From Methanosarcina sp. MTP4 (GTDB lineage Archaea > Halobacteriota > Methanosarcinia > Methanosarcinales > Methanosarcinaceae), in contig NZ_CP009505.1 in NCBI RefSeq assembly GCF_000970045.1, positions 3,930,808 to 3,994,807 on the forward strand: a DNA stretch of 64,000 nucleotides, written 5' to 3'. Within the stretch, counting starts at the first letter, position 1, and each line of letters starts with the position of its first letter. This document shows, in pieces, positions 27,507 through 37,195 of this stretch. A program made the position numbers and the translations under genes. The notes under the pieces were generated by a model. The model made no database searches, was not told the DNA's origin, and was given only the letters and a program-made list of their open reading frames with translations.

Positions 27507-28775
27507 ATGATTTTTAGAGATTTCATCGACCAGTTGAAAACGAGAGGAAAACTGGTAGAAATTCAACATCCCGTTTCTCCCGAATTTGAAGCTTCGAGAA
27601 TTGCAAAGCAAACAAAAGCCCCCATTCTTTTCCACGACATTTCAGGCTCGAAAGTCATTATGAACCTCCTGGGATCAAGAGAAGAACTGGCTTCCATGCT
27701 GGGGGTTCCTAAAGAAGAGATCATCCGGAAACTTTCGGAAGTGTCCCCCGAAGGAGAGGTAAAACTCGTATCCGACTCCCCTACCCTTGAAGTTGTGGAA
27801 GAGGAAGTGGACCTGACAAAACTTCCCATTCTCACCCATTTTGAAAAAGACGGTGCCCCTTACATCACAGCAGGAATAGTTGTTTCCGAATATGAAGGCA
27901 GCATAAACGCTTCTATCCACCGGCTCATGCTGGCAGGAAAAGACAAACTAGCAGCCCGTCTTGTCCCACCAAGGCATACCTATCTCCTGCATAAGAAAGC
28001 CATGGAAAAAGGTGAACCCCTGCCTGTTGCAATCGTGCTTGGCTGTGACCCTGCAATCATTTACGCTACATCCACAAGGGTGCCCGTTGGAAAGGAGTTT
28101 GAGTACGCCTCGGCTCTGAAAGGAGAGGCCGTAGAACTATTTGAATGCGAAAACGGGGTAAAGGCCCCTCACTCCGAAATCGTACTCGAAGGCTACATCG
28201 ACCCTGTGGAAAGGGTAGACGAAGGCCCCTTCGTGGACATCACCGGGACCTACGACCTTGTCCGGAAGGAGCCGGTAATCCGCATCACTCGAGTCATCCA
28301 CAGGAAAGACCCCGTCTACCACGGGATCCTCCCCGCAGGGCCGGAACACCTTCTTATGATGGGTGTGCCCTACGAACCCCGGATTTACAGGGCAGTAGGA
28401 GAAGTAACCACTGTCAAAAACGTGGTGCTTACCGAAGGAGGCTGCTGCTACCTCCATGCCGTGGTGCAAATCGAAAAGCAGACCGAAGGCGACGGGAAAA
28501 ATGCCATCATGGCTGCCTTTGCCGCCCACACCAGCCTCAAGCACGTCGTCGTGGTAGACGAGGACATCAACATCTTTGACCCGAACGATGTGGAATTCGC
28601 AATAGCCACGCGGGTCAAAGGGGACATTGACATACTGACCATCACCAACGTCCGCGGCAGTTCCCTGGACCCGCGGGGAGCCCCGGACGGGACGACAACC
28701 AAAGTAGGGATCGATGCCACGAAGGTCCTGATTGAAAAAGAGAATTTCGAAAGGGCAGTGATCCCCGGAGAATAA
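27507..28775 (+). CDS. UbiD-family decarboxylase, probable anhydromevalonate phosphate decarboxylase
   Basis: UbiD enzymes use prenylated FMN for reversible decarboxylation. The 422-residue protein carries the family core (SINASIHRLM, EGPFVDITGTYD, GILPAGPEH, and DVEFAIATRVKGD near the end). It is followed by both aconitase-X subunits. In Methanosarcina this trio makes isopentenyl phosphate from phosphomevalonate by way of trans-anhydromevalonate phosphate, which replaces the eukaryotic late mevalonate steps. The pathway assignment rests on this gene context and known archaeal biochemistry. No strong ribosome site is visible before the ATG. Confidence 0.88.
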   Translation: MIFRDFIDQLKTRGKLVEIQHPVSPEFEASRIAKQTKAPILFHDISGSKVIMNLLGSREELASMLGVPKEEIIRKLSEVSPEGEVKLVSDSPTLEVVEEEVDLTKLPILTHFEKDGAPYITAGIVVSEYEGSINASIHRLMLAGKDKLAARLVPPRHTYLLHKKAMEKGEPLPVAIVLGCDPAIIYATSTRVPVGKEFEYASALKGEAVELFECENGVKAPHSEIVLEGYIDPVERVDEGPFVDITGTYDLVRKEPVIRITRVIHRKDPVYHGILPAGPEHLLMMGVPYEPRIYRAVGEVTTVKNVVLTEGGCCYLHAVVQIEKQTEGDGKNAIMAAFAAHTSLKHVVVVDEDINIFDPNDVEFAIATRVKGDIDILTITNVRGSSLDPRGAPDGTTTKVGIDATKVLIEKENFERAVIPGE

Positions 28776-28834
28776 TCTTCAATCCAACCTTTAAAAAAAG
28801 ACTCAGATTACAGATAACAGATAAGTGAATTCCC

Positions 28835-30121
28835 ATGCACCTTACGAAAGAAGAAGAACGGATCCTTAACGGAGAAGCCGGGGAAACCCTCCGAAAAGCC
28901 CTGGAAATCCTGACAGCCCTGGGAGATATCTACGGCGCGGACAGACTGATTCCCATCAAGAGCGCCCAGATAGCCGGAGTTTCCTACAAGACAATAGGGG
29001 ATGCCGGGCTGGAATGGATATCGGACCTTGAAGGAAAAGTGAAAGTTCCCTCGATCCTGAACCCTGCCGGAATGGACCTTGAGAGGTGGGACAGACTCGA
29101 CATCTCCCCCGACTTTGCGGAAAAGCAAAAGGCAATCGTTAAGGCTTACGAAAAACTCGGGGTCAGCTGTGAGTGCACCTGCACCCCCTATACCCTCGAA
29201 GGCTTCTCGGTAAGCTACGGCGACCACCTGGCCTGGAGCGAATCTTCGGCTGTTTCATATGCAAACTCCGTGCTCGGGGCGCAGACTAACCGGGAAGGGG
29301 GACCCTCAGCCCTTTCGGCGGCCCTCCTCGGAAAGACCGCAAACTACGGGTTCCACCTGGATGAGAACAGGGTTCCGACAGTTTCGATTACAGTGGACTG
29401 TTCCCTGAATAGGTCCGATTACGGGGCACTGGGCTATGTGGCCGGAAAACTCGTAGGGAGCAGGGTTCCCCTCCTGCACCTGCAAAATACCCCGAAAACC
29501 GACGAACTAAAAGCCCTCGGAGCGGCAATGGCAGCGTCGGGGGCAGTTGCTCTTTACCACGTGGAAGGAGTTACCCCCGATGCCTGCAGGCAGGACTTCG
29601 AACCCCCGGAGGAAAAAATCATAATCGAAAAAAGTCAGCTTGACGAAGTTTACGAGAGCCGCTGCGGTGCCGGGAAAGAACCAGAACTTATCACAATCGG
29701 CTGCCCTCACTGCTCGGCGGCAGAACTCGAAGAAGCAGCTGGACTTTTGAAAGGAAAAACCGTTTCGAAAGAGATCTGGGTCTTTACTTCCAGGGAACTT
29801 GCAAACCGCTTCCCCGAATACATGGAAACCATTGAAAAGAGCGGGGCAAAAGTGGTCTGCGACACATGCATGGTGGTCTCCCCCGCAACCAACAGGTATT
29901 CCTGCGTCATGGTAAACTCAGGGAAAGCCTTTGCTTACGTGCCTGGGATGTGCGGGGCTGAAGCGGTTTACGGGAGTATGGAAGCCTGCATAGAAGAAGC
30001 TCTTGGAGGAAAGGAGAAAAAAGACAAAAAGGAAATGGAAGAGGAAAAATGGGAAATGGAAGAGGAAAAATGGGAAAATGAAAGGCCTAAAAAAGAGAAA
30101 AAGGAAGGTGGTTCCCATTAA
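28835..30121 (+). CDS. Phosphomevalonate dehydratase large subunit (aconitase X catalytic domain)
   Basis: The large subunit binds the iron-sulfur cluster and dehydrates 5-phosphomevalonate. The 428-residue protein shows AcnX features: a CECTCTPY stretch, WSESSAVSYANS, GAQTNREGGPSALSAAL and the late cysteines in CPHCSA and CDTCMVV. The last 35 residues (from about 393) are an unusual Lys/Glu/Trp tail made of repeated EEEKWEM units, encoded by 21-bp near-repeats. Most homologues I know stop near residue 395. The end overlaps the small-subunit gene. Confidence 0.88.
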   Translation: MHLTKEEERILNGEAGETLRKALEILTALGDIYGADRLIPIKSAQIAGVSYKTIGDAGLEWISDLEGKVKVPSILNPAGMDLERWDRLDISPDFAEKQKAIVKAYEKLGVSCECTCTPYTLEGFSVSYGDHLAWSESSAVSYANSVLGAQTNREGGPSALSAALLGKTANYGFHLDENRVPTVSITVDCSLNRSDYGALGYVAGKLVGSRVPLLHLQNTPKTDELKALGAAMAASGAVALYHVEGVTPDACRQDFEPPEEKIIIEKSQLDEVYESRCGAGKEPELITIGCPHCSAAELEEAAGLLKGKTVSKEIWVFTSRELANRFPEYMETIEKSGAKVVCDTCMVVSPATNRYSCVMVNSGKAFAYVPGMCGAEAVYGSMEACIEEALGGKEKKDKKEMEEEKWEMEEEKWENERPKKEKKEGGSH

Positions 30122-30518
30122 ACTGAAAGGCCGGACGATTGCCCGGGGCTCTGCGGAAGGAGAAGTGCTGCTTTCAAGGGACCCGATATCTTTCCTGGGC
30201 AGTGTGGACCCTCAGACAGGGATTATTGTTGAAGAAGGCCACGCCCTTGCAGGAAAATCCATCAGGGGAAAAGTCCTTGTCTTTCCCCACGGGAAAGGTT
30301 CAACCGTGGGTTCTTACGTTATGTACCAGCTAAAGAAAAACGGGGCTGCCCCTGTTGCGATCATCAACCTCGAAACCGAACCCATTGTAGCCGTGGGCGC
30401 AATAATTTCGGAAATCCCTCTTGTGGACATGCTGGAAAAGAACCCCTACGAAGTCTTAAAAGATGGGGACGTGGTCCGCGTGGACGGAAGCGGCGGGTAC
30501 GTGGAAACCCTTGAATAA
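30108..30518 (+). CDS. Phosphomevalonate dehydratase small subunit (aconitase X swivel domain)
   Basis: This 136-residue swivel domain partners the large subunit. The frame opens at 30003, but residues before 30108 are the Lys-rich shadow of the large subunit's tail; GTG 30108 (VPIKLKGRTIARG after it) fits the family start and follows AAGGAAG. Core motifs are GKVLVFPHGKGSTVGSYV and PIVAVGAIISEIPLVD. It overlaps the large-subunit gene by 14 bases, so the two are translationally linked. Confidence 0.88.
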   Translation: MVPIKLKGRTIARGSAEGEVLLSRDPISFLGSVDPQTGIIVEEGHALAGKSIRGKVLVFPHGKGSTVGSYVMYQLKKNGAAPVAIINLETEPIVAVGAIISEIPLVDMLEKNPYEVLKDGDVVRVDGSGGYVETLE

Positions 30519-30618
30519 AAATTTCAAACTGAAAATTAAAGTCAAATGAAGCATTATATTCAAGCTTGAAACCAGCAAACCGGAAAAAAGCTTCAAACTT
30601 ACATATAAGAGACTCACA

Positions 30619-31737
30619 ATGAACCAGGCAGATAAAAACCGCCGGAAGCACAAGCAAAATTTCGACGCCGAAGAAATAGTTTCACGCATATACCCTTTCA
30701 TTATCAGGGTCTTTGAAGTATACGAGATCCAGAATTCAGGAGAAGCCCTCTATTTCTACGGGACCCCGAAAACCGACGCTGAACACATTACACAGGAACT
30801 CTGGACCCCCCTCCAGCAGCGGAAGCTTGAGTTTTCCCTGAAATACGAACTTGGAGAACATGTCCTGGTTATCGCCCCTGAAAAGACTGCCCGGAAAAAA
30901 CCCTGGGTGAACCTTGCCCTCCTTGTTGCGACGATTTTTACCACCATGATTTCAGGAGCCGTAATGTTCGGGGTAGACCTTGGAAACGAACCCCTGGAAT
31001 TTATCCGAGGCCTTCCCTTCACCCTTGCCATAATGGCTGTGCTCGGCTCCCATGAGATGGCACACTATGCGGCAGCCAAGTACCATGGGATGAAAACCTC
31101 TCTTCCTTATTTCATCCCATTTCCCACTTTCATCGGCACGATGGGTGCGGTCATTAAGTACAGGGGTCCCATCCCCAGCCGGAAAGCCCTCTTTGATGTG
31201 GGGATAGCAGGACCCATAGTGGGGCTTCTGGTCTCCATCGCGGTTACTGTCATAGGACTCTCCATGGAGGTCCCCAGGGTAGACCCACTGCCAAACGTCC
31301 TTATGATTGACCTGGGCCTGCCCCCGCTTTTCATAATCATCCAGAAGCTTCTGGGCGTAAGCGGAGATAGCCTGCACCCTGTGGCCTTTGCAGGCTGGGT
31401 GGGGATGTTCGTAACCCTCATGAACCTGCTCCCTGCAGGGCAACTCGACGGCGGGCACGTGCTCAGGGCGATGCTCGGGAAAAAGGCAGCCTACGTCTCA
31501 ACAGCCATGCCCTTTGTTCTTCTAAGCACAGGGCTTTATGTAAGTTACTGGCTGAAGGAGGACGGGTTAATCTGGATCTTCTGGGCGCTATTCCTTTCGC
31601 TCTTTGCAGCCGCAGGACATCCATCTCCCCTCCACGACAAAGTGGAACTTGACAAAAAACGTATCCTGATAGGGGTCATAACCTTTATTATGGGGATGCT
31701 CTGCTTTACCCTGGTTCCGTTCAAATTTATGGGCTGA
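30619..31737 (+). CDS. Site-2 protease-type membrane metalloprotease (M50)
   Basis: Site-2 proteases cleave substrates inside the membrane. The 372-residue protein has a soluble N-terminal domain of about 90 residues, then about seven membrane segments. The zinc site is complete: HEMAHY with His145, Glu146 and His149, and the third ligand Asp277 in NLLPAGQLDGGH. The substrate is unknown. It lies 100 bases after the mevalonate genes with only a weak ribosome site, so it may or may not be co-transcribed. Confidence 0.93.
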   Translation: MNQADKNRRKHKQNFDAEEIVSRIYPFIIRVFEVYEIQNSGEALYFYGTPKTDAEHITQELWTPLQQRKLEFSLKYELGEHVLVIAPEKTARKKPWVNLALLVATIFTTMISGAVMFGVDLGNEPLEFIRGLPFTLAIMAVLGSHEMAHYAAAKYHGMKTSLPYFIPFPTFIGTMGAVIKYRGPIPSRKALFDVGIAGPIVGLLVSIAVTVIGLSMEVPRVDPLPNVLMIDLGLPPLFIIIQKLLGVSGDSLHPVAFAGWVGMFVTLMNLLPAGQLDGGHVLRAMLGKKAAYVSTAMPFVLLSTGLYVSYWLKEDGLIWIFWALFLSLFAAAGHPSPLHDKVELDKKRILIGVITFIMGMLCFTLVPFKFMG

Positions 31738-31835
31738 AGTTCTATGCACCATAATTAAGCTGCCTATACAATACTTTGTTTGGGAGTGTGTGAAGCGCGA
31801 ACAGCCCATAAGTGGCTGAAAAATTCATGATATTT

Positions 31836-31855
31836 CACTTTACGCAAGTAAAGTG
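31836..31855. promoter_or_regulatory. Perfect 8-bp hairpin or operator
   Basis: CACTTTAC-GCAA-GTAAAGTG is a perfect inverted repeat, 100 bases after the protease stop and 100 before the next small gene. It has no T-run, so an operator or mRNA hairpin is as likely as a terminator. Confidence 0.45.
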
Positions 31856-31955
31856 TTATGGTATACTGTTACGCAGGAAAAATTTATATTCCCCTGTGAA
31901 TTTGAAATATGGACAGGACGAGTAAATATTATATTTTGTAAAAGGATGAGGCAGG

Positions 31956-32180
31956 ATGAAAAAAAGTGCCGAACTTGTTGGAATCGCTTGCGTCATATCA
32001 TCGGTAGCAGTACTGATCTCAGCTGTAAATATGCTTATTTGCGCGATGAATGATATGCCGTTGGGTTATTCCATTGCTATCTTTTGTTGCATGATTGCAG
32101 TATTTTCCACAAATCTCGGAAATTATTTGGTACAAAAGAAAAAGGTGATGACGACACAAGATGAGCAATTTACCTATTGA
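31956..32180 (+). CDS. Small two-span membrane protein
   Basis: A 74-residue protein with two hydrophobic segments (about 7-30 and 37-55) and a Lys-rich tail ending TTQDEQFTY. AAAGGATGAG lies a few bases before the ATG, which supports translation. I recognise no family. It stands alone between the protease and radical SAM genes and is relatively AT-rich. Confidence 0.65.
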   Translation: MKKSAELVGIACVISSVAVLISAVNMLICAMNDMPLGYSIAIFCCMIAVFSTNLGNYLVQKKKVMTTQDEQFTY

Positions 32181-32406
32181 CCATATCCCTCATCTAATTT
32201 CAAGGGTAATCAGATAATTTCCATTAGCGTAGAAAAAGTCCCATAGCACTTTTTACCGTGCTATGAGTATTCGTTCTTCACAGGTTTGTTCAGGATATAA
32301 AACTCTCAACCGATTTGCTTGACAGCCTTGAATTTACTTGTTTTTCTAAAACTTCCCTATGATGCCCACCCTTTCCTTTGAAAGCCCTGTAAAAAAGGTG
32401 AAAGTA

Positions 32407-33522
32407 ATGGACGTGAATTTCCGCTATAGCAAGAAAAATTCATACAGCTTTGCAGTTCTCTCCCCCCTGCTGCCGGGAGCAGGTTTTACTGACATGCCCC
32501 GAAAAGGGATCATGATCTACAGTTTTACCACACGTCAGGCAGCAAATGTATTCAAAGAAGTAAAAAATGCAGGTACAAACTCCATCTTCATTGCAGGAGG
32601 CCCTCACCCCTCTGGGGCTCCCGAAGAAACCCTGGAATATTTTGACTATGTTGTGCTCGGGGAAGGAGAAGAGACCCTTCCCGAACTGGTAAAGGCCCTA
32701 CGGGAAAAAGGAGACCAGGAAAAGGTCCGGGGAATAGCATACAAAGACCCCGGAACCGGGAAAATCGTCAAAACCCCGGAAAGGCCCCACGTAAACCTGG
32801 ACAATTACCCCTGCTTTAACCCGAAGAAACTCCGAGCCCCGATCGAGATCAGCCGGGGCTGCCCCTGGGGCTGCAAATACTGCCAGACTCCGAGGCTTTT
32901 CGGGAGGGAAGTCAGGCACCGGAGCATTGACACTATAGTCCGGAATGCCAGGCACTACGATGACCTCAGATTCATAGCTTCCAATGCCTTTGCTTACGGG
33001 AGTGACGGGATCCACCCCAGGCTGGATAAGGTTGAGAAACTGCTTTCGACCCTGCACGAAATGCCCGGGAAAAAGATTTATTTCGGGACTTTTCCTTCCG
33101 AGGTGCGCCCAGAATTTGTGAACGACATGTCCGTGGAACTTGTCCGCGAATACTGCGCAAACCAGAGCCTGAGCCTGGGAGCCCAGTCGGGAAGCGAGCG
33201 TATCTTAAAAGAAATCCGAAGAGGGCATACCGTAGAAGACAGCATCAGTGCCGTAGAATGCTGCCTGGAACACGAAATAGTCCCTGCAGTAGACTTTATC
33301 TTCGGCTTTCCCACCGAAACCGAGGAAGACCAGGAAAAAAGCCTGGACCTTGTCCGCTGGATCTGCAAAAAAGGAGGCACTGTCCGGGCCCATTACCTTA
33401 CCCCTCTGCCCGGAACCCCGTACGCATCCGTTACCCCCACCGAAATCAGCGACAAAGTCCGGCGCGAGCTCGGGAAACTTGCCCTCCATGGAAAATTAAC
33501 CGGGTACTGGGAGAAACACTGA
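32407..33522 (+). CDS. B12-binding/radical SAM domain protein (MJ1487-like)
   Basis: The protein has a cobalamin-binding-like N-terminal domain (IFIAGGPHPSGAPEE) and a radical SAM core with the cluster motif CPWGCKYC, Cys152, Cys156 and Cys159, followed by SLGAQSGSERILKEIRRGH and DFIFGFPTETEEDQ. Such proteins perform radical methylations or related chemistry; the substrate is not known. I choose ATG 32407 because AAGGTG lies six bases before it; an in-frame ATG at 32359 has no ribosome site. Length from this start is 371 residues. Confidence 0.88.
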   Translation: MDVNFRYSKKNSYSFAVLSPLLPGAGFTDMPRKGIMIYSFTTRQAANVFKEVKNAGTNSIFIAGGPHPSGAPEETLEYFDYVVLGEGEETLPELVKALREKGDQEKVRGIAYKDPGTGKIVKTPERPHVNLDNYPCFNPKKLRAPIEISRGCPWGCKYCQTPRLFGREVRHRSIDTIVRNARHYDDLRFIASNAFAYGSDGIHPRLDKVEKLLSTLHEMPGKKIYFGTFPSEVRPEFVNDMSVELVREYCANQSLSLGAQSGSERILKEIRRGHTVEDSISAVECCLEHEIVPAVDFIFGFPTETEEDQEKSLDLVRWICKKGGTVRAHYLTPLPGTPYASVTPTEISDKVRRELGKLALHGKLTGYWEKH

Positions 33523-34341
33523 GAGAAAAACCATAATTATCGGAATTTAGATCAAAAAAATAAAAATATGTGGTAAACTGGACTGTAAAACACATCTTCC
33601 TCAAGGAAGAAGATGCAAAGATGGAAGAGGAGTTAAAGGAAGATTAGGGAAAGGGGATTTGAGGGGAAAGGAAGGGAAGTAAAGCAGGAGAAACAATATA
33701 GGGAAAGTTGAATAGATAAGATTGAGAAGAGATTAGAGTGAGTGCCGGCAGGTGCTCATTTAAAAGCCGGCTTTGCGGTCTAATCCCTATTCTTTTTAGG
33801 CTATGTGTTTGAGTAAATGCTTCTTTTTCAGGTCTTATTTCGTTCCAGGTTTATTTTCCGACTTTAACTTACCGTTTTTACCAGCTATTTCCTTTATGAC
33901 CAAAGTTCGTCTTTGATCCTGTAGTTTTTAATGGCGTTTTAATAGGCATCTGTTCGCTAATGATGTCTATTCGCTAATTAGGTCTGTCCTCTGATCTTGT
34001 ATTTTCAGGTATGTCCTTTCGACCATATGACCTGTTGAGCTTTCTGATTCATTTTTAATTTAGGAGGCGCTCATACCGGCATACTTGATCTGTATGGACA
34101 CCTAGTCCCAATAAGTAATAAAGTGTTCAATGTATTTATAATTTATTGTTATTTATATGAAAATAATACATACTAAATGATACAAAGAAGAGAATCCAAG
34201 ATTAAACATGACCCACAATCATCTGATTTCCTGCAGAAAGAAATAGAAAGTCAAAAAATATCCGAGAAAAATGAAAACGAGGAAGAGGTTATCGGAACCC
34301 TCATAAGGTTTTGAGCCCATACAAAAGTAGGGGGATACGAA
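33523..34341. other. Long spacer, mostly without recognisable features
   Basis: About 820 bases. A hairpin CATCTTC...GAAGATG lies at 33594-33616 soon after the radical SAM gene, and the palindrome AAAGCCGGCTTT near 33763-33774. An open frame of 45 codons at 34177-34314 (starting MIQRRESKIKHD, acidic tail) precedes the next small gene by 27 bases but has no ribosome site, so I list it only as possible. I see no structured RNA that I can name. Confidence 0.35.
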
Positions 34342-34512
34342 ATGGAATTAGCCATTAGAATAGCTCTTTTAGCCATCATGGTAATCACCCTCTTGCTCTG
34401 GATTGCAGGCGTCAATTATGCCAAATTTGCCTGGTTTGCCGCAGCAGGGATGTTCATACTTTACACATTTTATTCTTTGATAAAAAAGTTAAGCCTCATA
34501 CGCTCCAAGTGA
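34342..34512 (+). CDS. Small membrane protein of 56 residues
   Basis: ATG 34342 opens a 56-codon frame (MELAIRIALLAIMVITLLLW and on) that ends at TGA 34510-34512. It has two hydrophobic stretches (about 3-22 and 26-45) and ends with the basic IKKLSLIRSK. The sequence GTAGGGGGA lies about seven bases upstream, a good ribosome site. I know no family. It converges on the phosphoglucosamine mutase gene. Confidence 0.6.
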   Translation: MELAIRIALLAIMVITLLLWIAGVNYAKFAWFAAAGMFILYTFYSLIKKLSLIRSK

Positions 34513-34627
34513 ACTACCCATCCCTGTTTCCTTCAAAGTCGAGGAGGGGGCCTTTCCACCTGCTGAGATAAAGGATTGAGAGGTGGAAGAAAGAAAAGAA
34601 GGGAGAGAAAGAGAAGAGGAGAAAAAT

Positions 34628-35974
34628 TCAGCTTTCTTCAGCCTTTTGCACAAGCTCCAGACCCAGGTTCATCAGTTCTTCAGCCCTTGCTTCGGTCTTT
34701 GCTTCCGCAAAGATTCGGAAAATAGGTTCGGTGCCCGAAGGCCGGATCAGGACCCAACCGTCTTCATAATAGAGCTTGACTCCGTCGATGGTATCCATTT
34801 TGACCCCGCTGCCTGCAACTTCGGTTTTCACCTTTTCCAGGGTAGCTTGAAGGTCCCCAACTGGTACTTTCGTCTTTGCATTGAAGTATTCCGGCACGGT
34901 CTTCGTAAGTTCGGACAGCTTCTTCCCCCCTACCATAATTTCAAGGAGTTTTGCACAGGCCATGGCCCCGTCCCGGCAGTACTGGTGCTCAGGGAAAATT
35001 AGCCCACCATTGCCCTCTCCCCCGAAAACCGCATTTACTTCCATCATCTTGCGGGCAACGTTGATGGATCCTACTGCAGTCCAGTGTAGTTCGACCCCTG
35101 CTTCCGCCGCAACATCGGCCATGCGCTGGGAAGAGCTAACAGGGGTAACAATAGGCCCCTTTTTCTGTTCGAGTACGTACTTCGCCATCATTGAAAGCAA
35201 GACTTCCTCGTTGACAAAATCCCCGTTTTCATCCATGAAGACTATACGGTCAGCGTCCCCGTCATGAGCTGCCCCAAAATCTGCCCCGGTCTTCTTCACA
35301 AGTGCGGAAAGCTCTGTCAGGGCGTCAGGGGTGGGCTCGGGGTTCCTCCAAGGAAAAGTCCCGTCAACCTGGGCGCCCAGGGTCAGCACTTCACAGCCAA
35401 GTTCTTTGAGCAGGAAGGGGAGAGTAAGGGCACCTGCCCCGCAGCCCGTGTCCACTACAACCCTGAACCTGCGCTTCCGGATAGCTTCGGCGTCCACGGA
35501 GCGGATGACGTTCCGGAGGTAATATTCATTCACCCCCGGATCAGTTTTGAAGTTCCCCGTCTTTTCCCAGGAAACGGTGGAATATTCCCCTGAAAAGTAG
35601 ATTTTCTCAATATCCCTTTCCCCATCCCGTGGGAATTCCGAACCGTCTCCGGCAATCAGTTTGATCCCGTTATCCTCCCGCGGGTTATGGGAAGCCGTAA
35701 TCACGATCCCGGCATCGGCAAAATCACGGACATAGTACTGGATGGAAGGGGTAGGAGCCATTCCCACGTCAATGACGCTAAGACCCGTAGAAAGAGCCCC
35801 GGCGATTGCGGCGGACTTGAGCATCTGGCCCGAAATCCGGGTATCACTCCCTATAGCAACCGTACCCTTCGAGCCCATATAAGTCCCCAGGCTCCGCGCC
35901 ACATTGACTGCCATTTCAGGGGTTATGTATTCATTGGCGGTACCACGTACACCGTTTGTTCCGAATAATGCCAT
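34628..35974 (-). CDS. glmM: Phosphoglucosamine mutase / phosphomannomutase
   Basis: This alpha-D-phosphohexomutase interconverts hexose 6- and 1-phosphates, most likely glucosamine phosphates for UDP-GlcNAc. The 448 residues include the phosphoserine motif TASHNP with Ser95, the magnesium loop DGDADR near 240, a sugar loop GGEGNGG and the C-terminal phosphate loop RPSGTEP. The start FGTNGVRG is characteristic of archaeal GlmM. GGAGATGGAG precedes the ATG. Phosphomannomutase activity cannot be excluded. Confidence 0.92.
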   Translation of the reverse strand: MALFGTNGVRGTANEYITPEMAVNVARSLGTYMGSKGTVAIGSDTRISGQMLKSAAIAGALSTGLSVIDVGMAPTPSIQYYVRDFADAGIVITASHNPREDNGIKLIAGDGSEFPRDGERDIEKIYFSGEYSTVSWEKTGNFKTDPGVNEYYLRNVIRSVDAEAIRKRRFRVVVDTGCGAGALTLPFLLKELGCEVLTLGAQVDGTFPWRNPEPTPDALTELSALVKKTGADFGAAHDGDADRIVFMDENGDFVNEEVLLSMMAKYVLEQKKGPIVTPVSSSQRMADVAAEAGVELHWTAVGSINVARKMMEVNAVFGGEGNGGLIFPEHQYCRDGAMACAKLLEIMVGGKKLSELTKTVPEYFNAKTKVPVGDLQATLEKVKTEVAGSGVKMDTIDGVKLYYEDGWVLIRPSGTEPIFRIFAEAKTEARAEELMNLGLELVQKAEES

Positions 35975-36130
35975 GTAAGGTCTCCATCTCCAGGTGATCT
36001 GCCGGCAAACCCTTTTTGTGTCGGCTAATTATTTTGTTGGTATTTCTGTCTATAATCGAGAATACATTTCTTAAGGGTGGCAAATACATATATCTTATTA
36101 GTCAAAATCCGTGAACTAATGGTGTAACCA

Positions 36131-37003
36131 ATGGTCATTGAGAAGATCGAAAAGATAAAGAAGGCAATCAAAGCCAGAGAAAGCGCAATTATTGCCTTTT
36201 CCGGGGGTGTGGACAGTACAGTTCTTGCAGCCCTTGCACATGAAGTGCTGGGGAACAGGGCTCTTGCCGTGACCCTTGACTCTCCGCTCTTTCCAAAGAG
36301 GCAGCTCGAAACTGCCGTCGAAACAGCCTGTGAAATAGGGATTCCTCACAGGGTACTTCCCTTTTCCCACCTGAACACTCCTTATTTTACCGCAAATTCA
36401 ATCAACAGGTGCTATTTCTGTAAAAAATACCTGCTGGAAACCCTGGTAGAACTTGGGGAAGAAAGCGGATACAAAGTCGTGCTTGAGGGGACAAATGCTT
36501 CGGAAATCAAGGGAGAAAACCGCCCTGGCTACAGGGCAATCCGGGAAGCAGGAGATAAAGTATTTACACCTTTCGTGGAATTCAATATTACAAAAGATGA
36601 AATAAGGGAAATCGCCTCAATCTATTCCCTTTCGGCAGCCCACAGACCTTCCATGGCCTGCCTTGCAACCCGCTTTCCTTACGGCCAGCCTATAACGGCA
36701 GAAGCTCTCCTGAAAATTGAGGAAGCCGAAGAATATCTCTTCTCCCTGGGCTTCACTCAGTTTCGGGTTCGCATGCACTCCAATATGGCACGGATTGAAG
36801 TCCCGCCGGAAGATTTCCCTGAAATCCTGCACCATAGTGTGCAGATTTCTGAAAACCTGAAGGATACCGGTTTCGACTACGTGACCCTCGACCTTGAAGG
36901 CTTCCGAAGCGGGAGCATGGATGAACCTTTTCTCCGAAAAAAAGCTAAAGAAGGAGAGGGAGAAGGACGAGGGGAGGTAAAGAAAGAGGAAAAAGAAGGA
37001 TAA
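36131..37003 (+). CDS. larE: ATP-dependent sacrificial sulfur transferase LarE-like
   Basis: LarE-family PP-loop enzymes adenylate a substrate and insert sulfur; in bacteria this builds the nickel-pincer cofactor of lactate racemase. The 290-residue protein has the PP-loop SGGVDST near 25-31, RCYFCKKYL, EGTNASE, and Cys177 in SMACLATRF, at the place of the sacrificial cysteine. The last 20 residues are a Lys/Glu/Gly tail. No larB or larC is nearby, so the real target may be a different cofactor. A TATA-like tract (ATACATATATCTTATTAG) lies 25-45 bases upstream. Confidence 0.9.
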   Translation: MVIEKIEKIKKAIKARESAIIAFSGGVDSTVLAALAHEVLGNRALAVTLDSPLFPKRQLETAVETACEIGIPHRVLPFSHLNTPYFTANSINRCYFCKKYLLETLVELGEESGYKVVLEGTNASEIKGENRPGYRAIREAGDKVFTPFVEFNITKDEIREIASIYSLSAAHRPSMACLATRFPYGQPITAEALLKIEEAEEYLFSLGFTQFRVRMHSNMARIEVPPEDFPEILHHSVQISENLKDTGFDYVTLDLEGFRSGSMDEPFLRKKAKEGEGEGRGEVKKEEKEG

Positions 37004-37195
37004 GAAAGGTTCACAGTAAATGGATATTGTTTCTATGATCCAAATCAAGAAAAATGCAGTTTCTCAAAGAATAAACAAGATGGGTAAGTTTTTCCTCTTT
37101 TACAATGGAGAGTTTCATTATTCATTAAAACTTTTTTTGGATAATATAAAAATGTTAAAATAACAGAGTTATTGTATATATATAAGGGATATATG

